From NCBI RefSeq assembly GCF_014205055.1, contig NZ_JACHMS010000001.1, positions 5,952,001 through 6,016,000 on the forward strand: a DNA stretch of 64,000 nt, in the 5' to 3' direction. The notes beneath the pieces are model-generated. The model ran no database searches. It was not told the origin of the DNA and saw only the letters and a program-made list of their open reading frames with translations. Positions 51,240 to 60,907 of this stretch are shown here, in pieces; position 1 is the stretch's first letter; each line of letters starts with the position of its first letter. The translations under genes were made by a program, and so were the position numbers. Source of the DNA: Streptomyces luteogriseus (GTDB lineage: Bacteria > Actinomycetota > Actinomycetes > Streptomycetales > Streptomycetaceae).

Positions 51240-51986
51240 CTACGTCCTCCTGGCGTGCAGCAGCAGGATCGACGCGAGCTGCGGCCGGGCGCAGGCCAGC
51301 CGGTCCAGCGGGCGCAGCGGGCGCGGCACGCCGTGGAAGGGAGCCCCTTCGAGCCGTACGACCGTGAACCCGGACGCGGCGACGAACTCCTTCAGCGCGC
51401 GGGCGGTGTAGAGCCGCAGATGCCCCACGACCTCCTTGCCGGGGCGGCCGTGGATGCCGCGCAGGCTGACCTCGGAGAACACCGGTTGCACACCGGCCAG
51501 CAGCAGGCCGCGGTTGTACCAGGCGGCCAGGTTCGGCGTGGACAGCATCAGATGGCCGCCGGGGCGCAGGATCCGCCGGATCTCGTCCAGCGCGGCGTCC
51601 GGGTCGACGAGGTGCTCGACGACCTCGCTGAACAGCACGGCGTCGGCCGTCCCGGACGCGAACGGCAGCCCGCCGCCGGTGAGTTCGCCGCGCACCGCGT
51701 ACGGGATGCGGGTGCGGGCGCGGCGCAGGGCGTCCTGGGACCAGTCGACGCCGATGACGCGGTGGCCGGGCAGGAGCGGGGCGGCGGTGGCGGCGGCGGT
51801 GCCGTCCCCGCAGCCGATGTCGATGATCGTCCGCGGGTGAGCGCCCGCCGGGCTGCCCAGGGCCCGGGCCAGCATGCGGGCCTGGCGGAGGCTGCGCGGC
51901 GTGCCGGAGGCGACCGGCACGGCGGGGTTCTCGTAGAAGTCCCGCAGGTCGCGGGGCGGAGGTCCGGTGGTGGCCGGTGCGGTCAC
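51240..51986 (-). CDS. Class I SAM-dependent methyltransferase
   Basis: 248 residues. Motif I is IIDIGCGDGTAAATAAPLLP (about residue 54), followed by VIGVDWSQDALRRAR, then LFSEVVEHLVDPDAALDEIRRILRPGG. This is the UbiE/Methyltransf_11 type acting on small molecules or lipids. GGAGGTGA precedes the GTG, which overlaps the acyltransferase stop (GTGA at 51983-51986). It ends 3 bp before the transporter start. Confidence 0.9.
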   Translation of the reverse strand: MTAPATTGPPPRDLRDFYENPAVPVASGTPRSLRQARMLARALGSPAGAHPRTIIDIGCGDGTAAATAAPLLPGHRVIGVDWSQDALRRARTRIPYAVRGELTGGGLPFASGTADAVLFSEVVEHLVDPDAALDEIRRILRPGGHLMLSTPNLAAWYNRGLLLAGVQPVFSEVSLRGIHGRPGKEVVGHLRLYTARALKEFVAASGFTVVRLEGAPFHGVPRPLRPLDRLACARPQLASILLLHARRT

Positions 51987-53230
51987 GGGGTCACCTCCGT
52001 GGTGTGCAGGTAGTGCTCGAACAGGTCGCGGAGGTGAGCGCCGTCGCCGTGGCTGAGCAGGGCCTTCGACCAGCGCAGGGCCAGATGGAGGCGGCCGGCC
52101 GTGGAGGCGGTGGTGACGGTGAGGCCGCGGGGCATCCGGGCCGGCGCCGAGAACCAGACCGCGTGCGCGCGGCCCGCCTCCTCGCCGAAGTCCAGGGGGT
52201 AGGGGATGCGGCCGATGTTGCTGAGCAGGGTCGTCGACGTCCAGGGCGCGGCGGCCCGGCGCAGGGTGCGGGTGAGGGCGGCGCGGGCGGTGACGGGCGC
52301 CCAGGGGGCGGTCAGGAGGGCCGCGCCGTGGCCGAGTTGGGGGCGCGGGAGGGCCTTCAGGGCGCGGGTCCGCTCCGCGGTGCGGCGCAGCAGGGCCGGC
52401 ATGTCGGTGACGTCCAGTTCTCTTGGCGCGTACGGGACTTCCACCAGGCGGGTGCCGTTGCCGATGGGCATCGTGGTGTCGCGGGGGCGGTCGTCCACCG
52501 GCATCGTGATGCGCAGGGGGCGGGGGCGGGCGCCGTGCTCCCGGTTCCAGTGGGCGATGGTCAGGGCCGTGGTGACCATGAGCTGGTCGTTGACGGTGTA
52601 CGGGGAGCCCTTGGGGCGGTGCGGGAGGGGGAGTTCGGTGACGAGCAGCCCGTTGCCGGGGGAGGGGTCGGGGGTGCCGTGCGCCACCCGCGCTGGGGGT
52701 GACCAGCCGGCCGGGGTGTCCGGAACCTCCTGCCGCGGCTCGGCGGCGCGGGTCGGGGGCGCCGCCGGGGCGTTGTCCCGGCCCCCGTACAGCTCGGCGG
52801 CCGTGGCCAGGACGCGCAGGCAGGCCGGGCCGTCCAGGGCGGTGTGGTTGATGGTGAGCAGGAGGACCGAGTCCACCACCTCGAGCCGGACCGGCGGGGA
52901 CATCGACAGCGGCGGGGCGTCCGTGAGGGCCCGGGTCCGGGCGTCGTGCAGGGCGCGTGGGCCCGGCGGGGCGAACGTCACCACCTCCACATCGGGCTCC
53001 GGCGTCAACTCCCACTCGTACTGCCGCCGGTACCAGGGCCCCCGCGCCTCCCGCATCAGGATCCGCGGATGCCGGTGCAGGGCCTCCAGGAACGCCTTGC
53101 GCAGCCGCGCGTGGTCGAGGGGGCCCGGGAGGTGGACCTCGATGTGGACCGTCTCGGGCTCCGCCTCCTGGAGGCAGTGCCGGGACACCTCGTCCACCAC
53201 CGGGAACGGGATGCGTACCGGTGCCGTCAT
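51983..53230 (-). CDS. Condensation-type HxxxD acyltransferase
   Basis: 415 residues. The catalytic motif is TINHTALDGPACL (HxxxDG, about residues 125-137). A later NGTRLVEVPYAP and LSNIGRIPYPLDFG match the second half of stand-alone condensation/PapA-like acyltransferases. There is no adenylation or carrier domain here, so it is not an NRPS piece. It lies between the large GT-C gene (ATGA overlap) and a methyltransferase, so it may acylate the surface glycan, as PapA and related enzymes do for trehalose lipids (inferred). Confidence 0.82.
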   Translation of the reverse strand: MTAPVRIPFPVVDEVSRHCLQEAEPETVHIEVHLPGPLDHARLRKAFLEALHRHPRILMREARGPWYRRQYEWELTPEPDVEVVTFAPPGPRALHDARTRALTDAPPLSMSPPVRLEVVDSVLLLTINHTALDGPACLRVLATAAELYGGRDNAPAAPPTRAAEPRQEVPDTPAGWSPPARVAHGTPDPSPGNGLLVTELPLPHRPKGSPYTVNDQLMVTTALTIAHWNREHGARPRPLRITMPVDDRPRDTTMPIGNGTRLVEVPYAPRELDVTDMPALLRRTAERTRALKALPRPQLGHGAALLTAPWAPVTARAALTRTLRRAAAPWTSTTLLSNIGRIPYPLDFGEEAGRAHAVWFSAPARMPRGLTVTTASTAGRLHLALRWSKALLSHGDGAHLRDLFEHYLHTTEVTP

Positions 53231-56200
53231 ACGGGCTTGCCCTCCCCGGTCTCCGTCCTCGGCAGCTGCCGCGTCGGCGCCTCCGACGGCCGCGGCCCCT
53301 CGCGCAGGCTCACCAGTCCCGCGAACAGACCGATCAGCGCCAGCAGTTGTGCCAGGTGACCGAACGCGCCCTCGCCCGCGCCCACCGGTTCCCCGGCCCC
53401 GAACGCCGCGATGATCCCGGCACCGGCCAGGGCGGCGAAGGCGATCGGCACCAGCAGGGCGTGCCGCCGCGCGGCGAGCAGCGCCAGCGCCGGGACCAGC
53501 AGCGCGAACCAGCCCGCGATCACCACCCCGACCAGCGTCAGCACCACCGTGCCGAGCCACAGCCCGGGCAGCGGCGGGGCCGGCTGCGCGGCGTCGGGGT
53601 TGGGAGCGCGGCGCCGCCACAGCGCCAGGCCCAGCAGGACCGCGATGCCGGCGCCGCTGCCGATCAGGGCGGCGTCGTACGTCGTGGCCGGCTCGTAGGA
53701 CAGCGTCACGCTGCCTCCCGCCCCGGCCGGGACCCGCCAGCCCTGCTGCCAGCCGTCCAGCCGCACCGGGGTCAGCTCCTTGCCGTCCAGGGTGGCCTTC
53801 CAGCCGTCGTTGAAGTTCTCGTACGTCGTGAGGTACGAGGCCGCGCCCGAGCCGACCGTCACCGCGCGCCGGTCGCCCAGCCAGTCCCGGACCCGCAGGT
53901 CGCGCCCGGCCGCGGCGGCCTCGGGCACCGTGCCGCGGGTCAGGGTCACGTCCGTCAGCGCGAGCGGACCGGCGTCCCCGCCCTCCAGCCGGTGATCGCC
54001 GGAGGAGAGCCGCACCTCGGCGTCGCCCCGTCCGTCTTGACAGAGGGTCACCTTCACGCCCCGACGCTCCACCAGATCCCGTACGGTGCCCTTCGCGCTC
54101 GTCTGGTACAGCTCACCGTCCAGCGCCACGTCCGGGCCCTTGCCACACGGGAGGGAGAACTTCCGGGTGCCGTCCGGCTGCGGGGTGCGGTACTGGTCGA
54201 GGGAGGGGATGTACGCCTCCGTGAGGCCCACCGGGAGGCGCAGGTCCTCGTCGGCGACCGGGTTGTGCAGGGTCAGCGGGGCCGTTTCGGTGATCGTGAT
54301 GTCGAGCCGGTCGGTGGTGATCGGCGGGAAGCGCACCCAGCCGTTCTCGTCGACGCCGGCGATGGCCGCGCCGTCCGGGGAGCTGATGTGCACCTCGGAG
54401 GCCCGGGCGGACAGGCCGCCCGCGGGGGCCAGGACCAGTTCGCCGACCGGCTGCTTGCCCTCCCAGCGCAGGTGGATCACCGGCCGGTCGCCCGCGACCC
54501 ACGCCGTCGTCAGGTCGCCGTCGGTGAGGTTGCGTGCCGCGAGGCCCGCGCCGAGGCTCGCCGTGGAGTCGGCGGTGGCGACGATCCGGGCCTGCTGCTC
54601 GGGCGCGACCTCGTAGAGCAGCTCGTCGAATTCCGCGCCCGGCACCGGCACCGCGCTCGCCTTCACCTCGTACGTCCCGGCGGCCGGGGTCGTGAAGCGG
54701 CGGTGCAGGCCCGCCTCGGTGCCGGTGGCCGAGAGACCCGTCGGGTCGGAGGCGCGGTGCAGGGAGACGACGGTCGCGGCCGACGTGGCGTCCTCGGCGT
54801 CCGCCGGGAGCCGCAGCAGCCGTGTCACCCGCACGTCCGGCAGGTCGATCTCGGAGAAGCCCGCGCCGGTCAGACCGGCCCGGCGCTCCACGGAGTCCAC
54901 GATCGTCAGCTTCATCCAACCCGTCGCGCCCGCGGGCGCCTTGATCCGCTGGGTCATGCCGTTCGGCCGGAGGAAGCTGGTCCGCTCACCCTTCTCGGTC
55001 TCCACCCGGACCTTCGTCGCCGCCGCGCGCACGCTCTCCTGCGGCAGCGGCGTGACCTTGAACGAGGACGGCATGTCGTAGGAGCCGGGGAAGCCGATGC
55101 GCAGCCACTGCCCGTCCGGTGTGTCCGGCGCGCCCTCCGCCCACGCGGTGTCCGGGTTGCCGTCGAAGGCGTTCACCGGGTCGTACTGCGGGAGGTGGAA
55201 CAGCCAGTTGCCGTACGAGGACGCCGACACCGAGCGGGCGCCGCGCAGTTCGGCCACCGTCTGGTGGTCCGTGCCCTCGGCGGGCAGGATCTGGCGGGGT
55301 TTCCCGCCCGGGTCCTGGAGCGCGTCCGGCGCGTTGCGCTCGTCGCGCGTGTACGTGTACGACGTACCGGCGTTGACCAGCCCGAACCGGGTGTCCGCCC
55401 GCCGCAGCCCGTCGCCCACCACCTGTACGGCCGGGGTGCCGAGCCCCGGGTGGTTGTCGCCGGTCAGGACGGTCGCCCGCCCGCGCAGCCGCTCCGCCAG
55501 CGGCAGCAGCGCCTCCGGCCCGCCGGACACCACGGCCGTGTCGGCGACCGGGGCGAGCCCGGCCTGCCCGGGCCGGACCACGTCCTCACCCGTGGGCCGG
55601 TAGATCTCCACGGCCCGTTGCCGCGGGTACAGCCCCTCCACCTGGAGCGGCGCGTCCTGCGCGATCCGGCCGCCGGTCATCACCGGCCCGAGGCCCGTCA
55701 CCCGCTCGTACCCCGACTGCTCCAGGGTGCGCTTGACGGTCGTGGTGGGCACGTAGCCGATCTGGTCGGGGTCGAGGTCGTTGCGTACGACGACGTAGTA
55801 CAGCCCGGCCCGGCTCAAGTAGTCGGCCAGGCCCGGCACGTGGGAGCCGGACAGCAGGGCCTGCTCGACGGCGTCCATCGCACGCCGGTTGCCGGGGGTG
55901 CCGAACGGCACGTAGTCGCGCTGCGCCCACCGCGACTCGGCTAGCACGTCGAGCGGCTGGTCGATGGGGGAGCCCCAGGAGTAGACGCCGTGCGCGGTCG
56001 CCGGGACGACCAGGGCACGCGAGTCGGGCGAGTACTTCTCCAGCCAGTCGGCCGTGGCCTGCCAGTAGGTGGGGAGCTTCTGGAACGAACCCGGGTTGAG
56101 GATCGAGCCGTTGAGATACGGCCACAGCAGCCCCGGCAGGATCAGCACGGCCGCGATCAGCGGGGCGAAGCGCCGGCCGCGCACCTGCCGGGCGCCGCGC

Positions 56201-57402
56201 GGCTCGGCGGCCACACCCACCAGATGCGCCAGACCCAGTGCGAGCGCCAGCGCCACACCGGTCTGGAACTTGTAGATGTTTCGGAACGGCGACAGCCACC
56301 CGTCCAGCCAGCCCTGCACGGTCCCGTGGAACGGCGCCCCGAACGCCCCGCCGTACCCGGCGAGCAGCACCAGCGCGGCCACGAGCACCGTCAGCACCAG
56401 CCATCGCCGCTCGGGCATGTCCCGCCGGGCGAGTCCGGCGAGCCCGAGTCCGGCCGCGAGGGCCGAGCAGAGGATCACGACGACGGAGGAGGCCACGGCC
56501 CAGCCGGCCGGCAGCCACGCCTCACCGAGGTGCAGATAGGCGACCCAGTTCCCGGCACCGCGCAGCGCCTCGGTCGCCGACATCGTGTCCGTCGTCGTCC
56601 GCGCTGTCTCTATATAGGGGAGGAAGTTCTCGCCGTAGACCCCGAGCAGCAGCAGCGGCACCCACCACCAGGCGGTCACCACGATCACGGCCGGGGCCCA
56701 CCAGGCGATCAGCTTGCGCTGCCGTGGCCCGGGCGGCCGGGACAGCAGATACAGCCCGGCCGGCAGCAGTGAGGCGAGCGTCGCCGACGCGTTCACCCCG
56801 CCCATGAACGGCACGAGCAGCGCCGACCGCAGGGCCGCGACCCGGGCGGCGTACCGCCCGTCCGTCAGCGGCAGCAGCACCCACGGCAGGAACGCGCCGG
56901 GCAGCGCCGCGGCCGACGTCGACCCGATGACGGTGGTGAACACCGGCCACAGCGCGTACACCACCGCGCCGAGCAGCCGGGACGCCCCACTGCCCACCCG
57001 CAGCCGCTCGGCCAGCCGCAACGCCCCCCAGAAGGCGACGGACACGATCAGCGACAGCCACAGCCGCTCCGCCAGCCACACCGGCAGCCGTACGAGATCG
57101 CACAGCCAGTAGAACGGCAGCATCGGCCACAGGTAGCCGACGTACTGGTCCTGGATCCCGCCGAACCCGGCCCGGTCGTGCCACAACTGCCCCAGGTCGG
57201 CGAGGAACTGACCCGGGTCGACCGTCACACCGAGCTTGGAGTCGAAGGTCTGCCGCCCGGGCTGCACGGCCAGGAACAGCACGAACGCCACGGCCCAGAA
57301 GCCGAGCAGCCAGCGCCGCGACCGCGGGCCGTCGGGCGGGCCCGCGGTGGTCGCGGTGCTGGGAACGGCTGCCGGTGGAGGAGCCTGGACCGTGGTTGTC
57401 AT
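53227..57402 (-). CDS. DUF3367 alpha-(1->3)-arabinofuranosyltransferase-like GT-C protein (AftD type)
   Basis: 1391 residues, the largest gene here. A first membrane helix (RRWLLGFWAVAFVLFLAVQP) is followed by the GT-C loop with FDSKLGVTVDPGQFLADLGQ and eight to ten more helices to about 450. The outer part contains two discoidin-like carbohydrate-binding modules (AFDGNPDTAWA near residue 745, LTDGDLTTAWVAG near 965), as in mycobacterial AftD. Four C-terminal helices follow from about 1250. AftD adds arabinofuranose to wall arabinan; Streptomyces lacks mycolic acids, so the acceptor is an open question. Both ends overlap neighbours by ATGA. Confidence 0.88.
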   Translation of the reverse strand: MTTTVQAPPPAAVPSTATTAGPPDGPRSRRWLLGFWAVAFVLFLAVQPGRQTFDSKLGVTVDPGQFLADLGQLWHDRAGFGGIQDQYVGYLWPMLPFYWLCDLVRLPVWLAERLWLSLIVSVAFWGALRLAERLRVGSGASRLLGAVVYALWPVFTTVIGSTSAAALPGAFLPWVLLPLTDGRYAARVAALRSALLVPFMGGVNASATLASLLPAGLYLLSRPPGPRQRKLIAWWAPAVIVVTAWWWVPLLLLGVYGENFLPYIETARTTTDTMSATEALRGAGNWVAYLHLGEAWLPAGWAVASSVVVILCSALAAGLGLAGLARRDMPERRWLVLTVLVAALVLLAGYGGAFGAPFHGTVQGWLDGWLSPFRNIYKFQTGVALALALGLAHLVGVAAEPRGARQVRGRRFAPLIAAVLILPGLLWPYLNGSILNPGSFQKLPTYWQATADWLEKYSPDSRALVVPATAHGVYSWGSPIDQPLDVLAESRWAQRDYVPFGTPGNRRAMDAVEQALLSGSHVPGLADYLSRAGLYYVVVRNDLDPDQIGYVPTTTVKRTLEQSGYERVTGLGPVMTGGRIAQDAPLQVEGLYPRQRAVEIYRPTGEDVVRPGQAGLAPVADTAVVSGGPEALLPLAERLRGRATVLTGDNHPGLGTPAVQVVGDGLRRADTRFGLVNAGTSYTYTRDERNAPDALQDPGGKPRQILPAEGTDHQTVAELRGARSVSASSYGNWLFHLPQYDPVNAFDGNPDTAWAEGAPDTPDGQWLRIGFPGSYDMPSSFKVTPLPQESVRAAATKVRVETEKGERTSFLRPNGMTQRIKAPAGATGWMKLTIVDSVERRAGLTGAGFSEIDLPDVRVTRLLRLPADAEDATSAATVVSLHRASDPTGLSATGTEAGLHRRFTTPAAGTYEVKASAVPVPGAEFDELLYEVAPEQQARIVATADSTASLGAGLAARNLTDGDLTTAWVAGDRPVIHLRWEGKQPVGELVLAPAGGLSARASEVHISSPDGAAIAGVDENGWVRFPPITTDRLDITITETAPLTLHNPVADEDLRLPVGLTEAYIPSLDQYRTPQPDGTRKFSLPCGKGPDVALDGELYQTSAKGTVRDLVERRGVKVTLCQDGRGDAEVRLSSGDHRLEGGDAGPLALTDVTLTRGTVPEAAAAGRDLRVRDWLGDRRAVTVGSGAASYLTTYENFNDGWKATLDGKELTPVRLDGWQQGWRVPAGAGGSVTLSYEPATTYDAALIGSGAGIAVLLGLALWRRRAPNPDAAQPAPPLPGLWLGTVVLTLVGVVIAGWFALLVPALALLAARRHALLVPIAFAALAGAGIIAAFGAGEPVGAGEGAFGHLAQLLALIGLFAGLVSLREGPRPSEAPTRQLPRTETGEGKPV

Positions 57403-58178
57403 GTAGGACACCGCCGCAGGATGAGGAGGAGGTTCCAGGTGGCGAACTCGCGGATGCCGGGCGCCTTGACGACGGTCTCCGCGAGGAACGGCCAGTAGCG
57501 GGAGCGCGCCGAGACGACCGTGACGTCGTCCCGGGCGCGCACCTGCCGCAGGGTGGAGCCGATGTGCACCGCGAACAGGTTCTCGCCGAGCGTGTGCTTC
57601 GCGGCCTTTCCGGTGCGCCGCTGGAAGCGGGCCCGGGCCCGCGCGGCACCGAGGTAGTGCCAGGGGGCCCATTCGTGCCCGCCCCACGGCGACAGCCAGT
57701 TGGTGAACGACACGTAGATCAGCCCGCCGGGCCGCGTCACCCGGGCGAGCTCGCTGAGGAACGTCTCCGGATCGGCCACGTGCTCCAGCACGTTGGAGGA
57801 GAAGGTGACGTCCGCGACGCCGTCCCGCAGGGGCAGCAGGTACCCGTCGGCGACGACGGCCGCCGCGTGCGGCTCCCCGCCCAGTTCGGACGGGTCGGGC
57901 TCGAAGAGGAACGCGTTCGCCCCGCGGCGCCGGAACTCCTCGGTGAAGTACCCGCTGCCGCCGCCGACGTCGAGGACGGTACGCCCGGCGACGGGCCCGT
58001 CGTAGGCCTCGACCTGGTCGACCGCGTCGCGGGCGAGCAACGCGTAGCAGGCCTCGGGATCGTCCTGCTCGTGGAGGAAGGCGCGGAACAGGGCGACCGA
58101 GCGCCGGATCGACGGATCCCTCCAGGCGGGGCGCACGGACGTGCCGTCCCGTGGGCGGCTGCGCAGGGACGGTGTCAC
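57399..58178 (-). CDS. Class I SAM-dependent methyltransferase
   Basis: 259 residues. VLDVGGGSGYFTEEFRRRG (motif I, about residue 67), FLFEPDP, and VTFSSNVLEHVADPETFLSE with TRPGGLIYVSFTNWLSPWGG. GTG start overlaps the GT4 stop (GTGA). The stop overlaps the GT-C start (ATGA). It may methylate a sugar or lipid intermediate in the glycan pathway. Confidence 0.88.
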   Translation of the reverse strand: MTPSLRSRPRDGTSVRPAWRDPSIRRSVALFRAFLHEQDDPEACYALLARDAVDQVEAYDGPVAGRTVLDVGGGSGYFTEEFRRRGANAFLFEPDPSELGGEPHAAAVVADGYLLPLRDGVADVTFSSNVLEHVADPETFLSELARVTRPGGLIYVSFTNWLSPWGGHEWAPWHYLGAARARARFQRRTGKAAKHTLGENLFAVHIGSTLRQVRARDDVTVVSARSRYWPFLAETVVKAPGIREFATWNLLLILRRCPT

Positions 58179-59323
58179 GGGGCCCAGCCCTTCACCGCCT
58201 CCGTGGCGACCGCCCTGAACTGCCGGACCGTACGGTCCCACCGGAACAGGGCCGCCCGCTCCCGGGCCGCCTTGCCCATCAGCTCCCGCTGCCGCCCGGA
58301 CAGGGTGAGCGCGCACCAGGCCGCGGCGAACGAGGACTCACCGCGCGCGAGAACGCCCGTCTCACCGTCCGCCACGGAGTCCTTCAGGCCCGGCACGTCG
58401 AAGGCCACACTCGGCGTCTCGCGGGCAGCGGCCTCCGTCACGACCAGGCCCCACCCCTCCACGGCGGAGGGGTGCAGCAACAGCCAGGCGGCGCACAGCA
58501 GCCGGTGCTTCTCGGCTTCCGTCACATACCCGGTGAACTCCACACCGGGGCCGGCGAGCCGCTCGAGGCGTTCCCGCTCGGGCCCGTCACCGACGATCAC
58601 CAGCCGGCCGCCGGTCACCGGCCGCACCCGCTCCCAGAGCCGCAGCAGCAGATCGATCCGCTTGTACTCGACCAGCCGCCCGACGGCGACGAACAGCGGC
58701 TCGGCCGAGCGGTCGGCCCGCGGGCCCGGCTCCTCGACCCCGTTGTGCACGACCCGGATCCGGTCCCGATCCACCCCGATCGCGCGCAGCGCGTGGGCGG
58801 TCGAGGAGGACACGGCGACGAGCAGGTTCCGCTGCTGCGCCCCGGTCAGAGCCCAGTGCTCGAGTCTTCGGCCGATTCGCGCCGCCGGTGCCAGCGGACC
58901 GCCGAAGCGCATCTTCCACAGGTCGGTGTGGACGTGGTTGACCAGGGTCAGCGTGGGCCCCCGATGCCACAGCGGCGCCAGGTACGGCATGCCGTTGCAC
59001 ACCTCGACCAGCAGGTCGCAGTCGCCGACCCGGCGGGTGAAGGCCGACCGTGCGCGCAGGTAGTGCCCGTAGGGGCCGCCCGCCGACACGACCCGGTAGT
59101 CGCGAAAGGCCGCGGGCCCCCCGCACAGCAGGGTCACCTGGTGGCCCAGGCGGGTCAGGCCGTCGGCGAGCTTGTCGACCAGCAGCTCGGAGCCGCCGGC
59201 GGACGGGTTGTCCAGATCACGATGGGCGAGGAAGACGATCCGGCGCGGATGTGGGGGGAGCGCCGGGGGGTGCTGCGCGCTGGGGGACACGATGCGCAGC
59301 GTGGACGGTACGTGCTGGGGCAT
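58175..59323 (-). CDS. GT4-family glycosyltransferase
   Basis: 382 residues with GT-B fold. The N-terminal loop is HRDLDNPSAGGSELLVDKLADGL. The C-terminal donor site has VGRLVEYKRIDLLLRLW, VIVGDGPERERLERLAG and SAVEGWGLVVTEAAA with the EX7E pair. It transfers an activated sugar on the cytoplasmic side. The ATG at 59323 has TTGGAG before it; the frame extends upstream with no coding bias. Confidence 0.9.
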   Translation of the reverse strand: MPQHVPSTLRIVSPSAQHPPALPPHPRRIVFLAHRDLDNPSAGGSELLVDKLADGLTRLGHQVTLLCGGPAAFRDYRVVSAGGPYGHYLRARSAFTRRVGDCDLLVEVCNGMPYLAPLWHRGPTLTLVNHVHTDLWKMRFGGPLAPAARIGRRLEHWALTGAQQRNLLVAVSSSTAHALRAIGVDRDRIRVVHNGVEEPGPRADRSAEPLFVAVGRLVEYKRIDLLLRLWERVRPVTGGRLVIVGDGPERERLERLAGPGVEFTGYVTEAEKHRLLCAAWLLLHPSAVEGWGLVVTEAAARETPSVAFDVPGLKDSVADGETGVLARGESSFAAAWCALTLSGRQRELMGKAARERAALFRWDRTVRQFRAVATEAVKGWAP

Positions 59324-59456
59324 GGGTGCTCCAACTCGTCTCGGGGTGCGGAACTCAGCGTGGGGAAAACGTGGGGGTGTGTTCGTCACGGAGGGGTCGG
59401 CTCGTGGGGAGCCCGAGCCCTTCCTGGGAGGGGAGTGTGGACGGGATGTGCTGGGG
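59301..59456. repeat. 20-bp direct repeat around the GT4 start
   Basis: GTGGACGGTACGTGCTGGGG (59301-59320) covers codons 2 onward of the GT4 gene. A copy differing at two bases lies at 59437-59456 in the non-coding leader. On the minus strand both encode PQH(V/I)PSTL. Confidence 0.75.
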
Positions 59457-59541
59457 TGGGGTTGGACAGTTTTCGCCCGGACGTTCGCCACGGCTACTCA
59501 CCGACGTGACAATTTCGGGCTTTGTTGGAGCTGACGTCACA

Positions 59542-60537
59542 TCACTTCGTGAGAGTGGGCTGGGGCGTTCCGGACGTATCGGCCGGAACGGGGTTCTCCG
59601 GCTCCTTCCGCCCGCGCGCCACGAGGACGCCCCCCACCACCGCGAGTACGAAGCCACCCACCGCCGCCCCGATCGGCAGTGTCGTGCCCACCATCCGCAG
59701 CTGCCCGCTGTCCCGCTTCGCCTGCCGCACGGCCTCCTTCTGGGTCGCGGTCGTGAACGAGACCTTCCGGCTGTCCAGCAGCACCGCCGCGTCCTTCGTG
59801 CCGCCCGGCGCCCGCAAGGTCCGCCTCGGGCCGGTCTGCGCGTAGATCACCCGGCCCGTCGCCTGGTCCACGACCAGCTCGAAGCCGTGGTTGGAGTACC
59901 ACTCCTCGGCCAGCACCTGCGGCCGGTTCGGCTGGTCGACGAGGCTGCCGGGGACCATGCGCGTGCCGGTCCTGGTCGGCGGCACGGAGCCGGTGAACTT
60001 GTAGCCGGTGTACCCCTGGATCTTCGCGGTGCCGCGGTAGCGCAGCACCACCGTGTCGCCGAGGGTGTTGTCCCACCACCGGTAGGAGCGTTTCTGCACG
60101 TCGAAGGGGAACTTCAGATACGCCTCGCCCTCGATGTACGGCTTCTCCCCGCAGCAGTGCACCGGCCGCGTGGTCTCGCGGTCCATCACCCAGCGGTGCG
60201 GCACGAAGTCCAGCGCGTCGTGCGGATCGGCGGCCGGCAGCGACTTGTCGGTGTCGACCGTCGTCGTCACGTCCCAGACGGCGTTGCCGCTGCGTTCGCT
60301 GTCCTCGACGTTGCCCCGCACCCGCTGGGTCACGGTGATCGTGCGGTCGGGCACCGTCTCGATCCGGTCAGTGTCGAAGACGCTGCCCCGGCCGGTGTAG
60401 ACGGCGGTGGTGTCGATGTCGATCGGGTTCACCGCGGCTCGCGGCTCCACGTACCAGGCGAGTAGGGGTGCCAGCACCAGCAGGAACGTGCCGAGACCCA
60501 GCAGGACCAGGGAAAAGGGAGAGGTTGTACGGCGCAT
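59542..60537 (-). CDS. DUF3068 (PorA-like) membrane-anchored protein
   Basis: 331 residues. An N-terminal anchor (FSLVLLGLGTFLLVLAPLLA) precedes a beta-rich outer domain with VDTDKSLPAADPHDALDFVP, VHCCGEKPYIEGEAY and KIQGYTGYKFTGSVP. A second helix (GAAVGGFVLAVVGGVLVARG) lies near the C-terminus. DUF3068 proteins are an actinobacterial envelope family linked by name to porin PorA; no reaction is known. It begins the minus-strand glycan locus; about 220 bp separate it from the GT4 gene, so it may be transcribed apart. Confidence 0.87.
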   Translation of the reverse strand: MRRTTSPFSLVLLGLGTFLLVLAPLLAWYVEPRAAVNPIDIDTTAVYTGRGSVFDTDRIETVPDRTITVTQRVRGNVEDSERSGNAVWDVTTTVDTDKSLPAADPHDALDFVPHRWVMDRETTRPVHCCGEKPYIEGEAYLKFPFDVQKRSYRWWDNTLGDTVVLRYRGTAKIQGYTGYKFTGSVPPTRTGTRMVPGSLVDQPNRPQVLAEEWYSNHGFELVVDQATGRVIYAQTGPRRTLRAPGGTKDAAVLLDSRKVSFTTATQKEAVRQAKRDSGQLRMVGTTLPIGAAVGGFVLAVVGGVLVARGRKEPENPVPADTSGTPQPTLTK

Positions 60538-60752
60538 CCGGGCACTCCAGTGGCTTGGGACGGCTCGACGTACGAGGGGGCCGACACGGCGGCGGAATGC
60601 GCACGTGCGGTTGGGCCGGGAACCGTAGGCCGCTCTTGACGGGGTGTCAATGCTTGTCGAGACTGGGCGCGACAGGCAGGGACGGGATGCCGGGGTGGGG
60701 AAAACCTCCGGATGATCTCCGGACGAATCCGGACAGAGAGGCTGACCCTGCG

Positions 60753-60905
60753 ATGTCCAGACTGCTGGCTGCCGCGCTGACCGTCGCGCTCGGCGCCGCC
60801 CTCGCCGTGGGCGCCGCCTTCGGCACGGTCGCGCTGCTCGAAGCCACACCCGACCAACCGAACACCCCCCTGATCACGTACGAGCAAGACGGTCAGGGGA
60901 GTTGA
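60753..60905 (+). CDS. DUF2613-type small secreted/membrane peptide
   Basis: 50 residues: MSRLLAAALTVALGAALAVG, then FGTVALLEATPDQPNT. A single hydrophobic helix is followed by a short polar end, the DUF2613 pattern. Its stop codon is 3 bp before the regulator's GTG, so they may share an mRNA. Confidence 0.75.
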   Translation: MSRLLAAALTVALGAALAVGAAFGTVALLEATPDQPNTPLITYEQDGQGS

Positions 60906-60907
60906 CG

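Noticed and set aside
51983..53230. Part of a non-ribosomal peptide synthetase
   Set aside because: The HxxxD condensation-type fold is there, but no adenylation, carrier or thioesterase domain is nearby. The neighbours are glycosyltransferases and methyltransferases.
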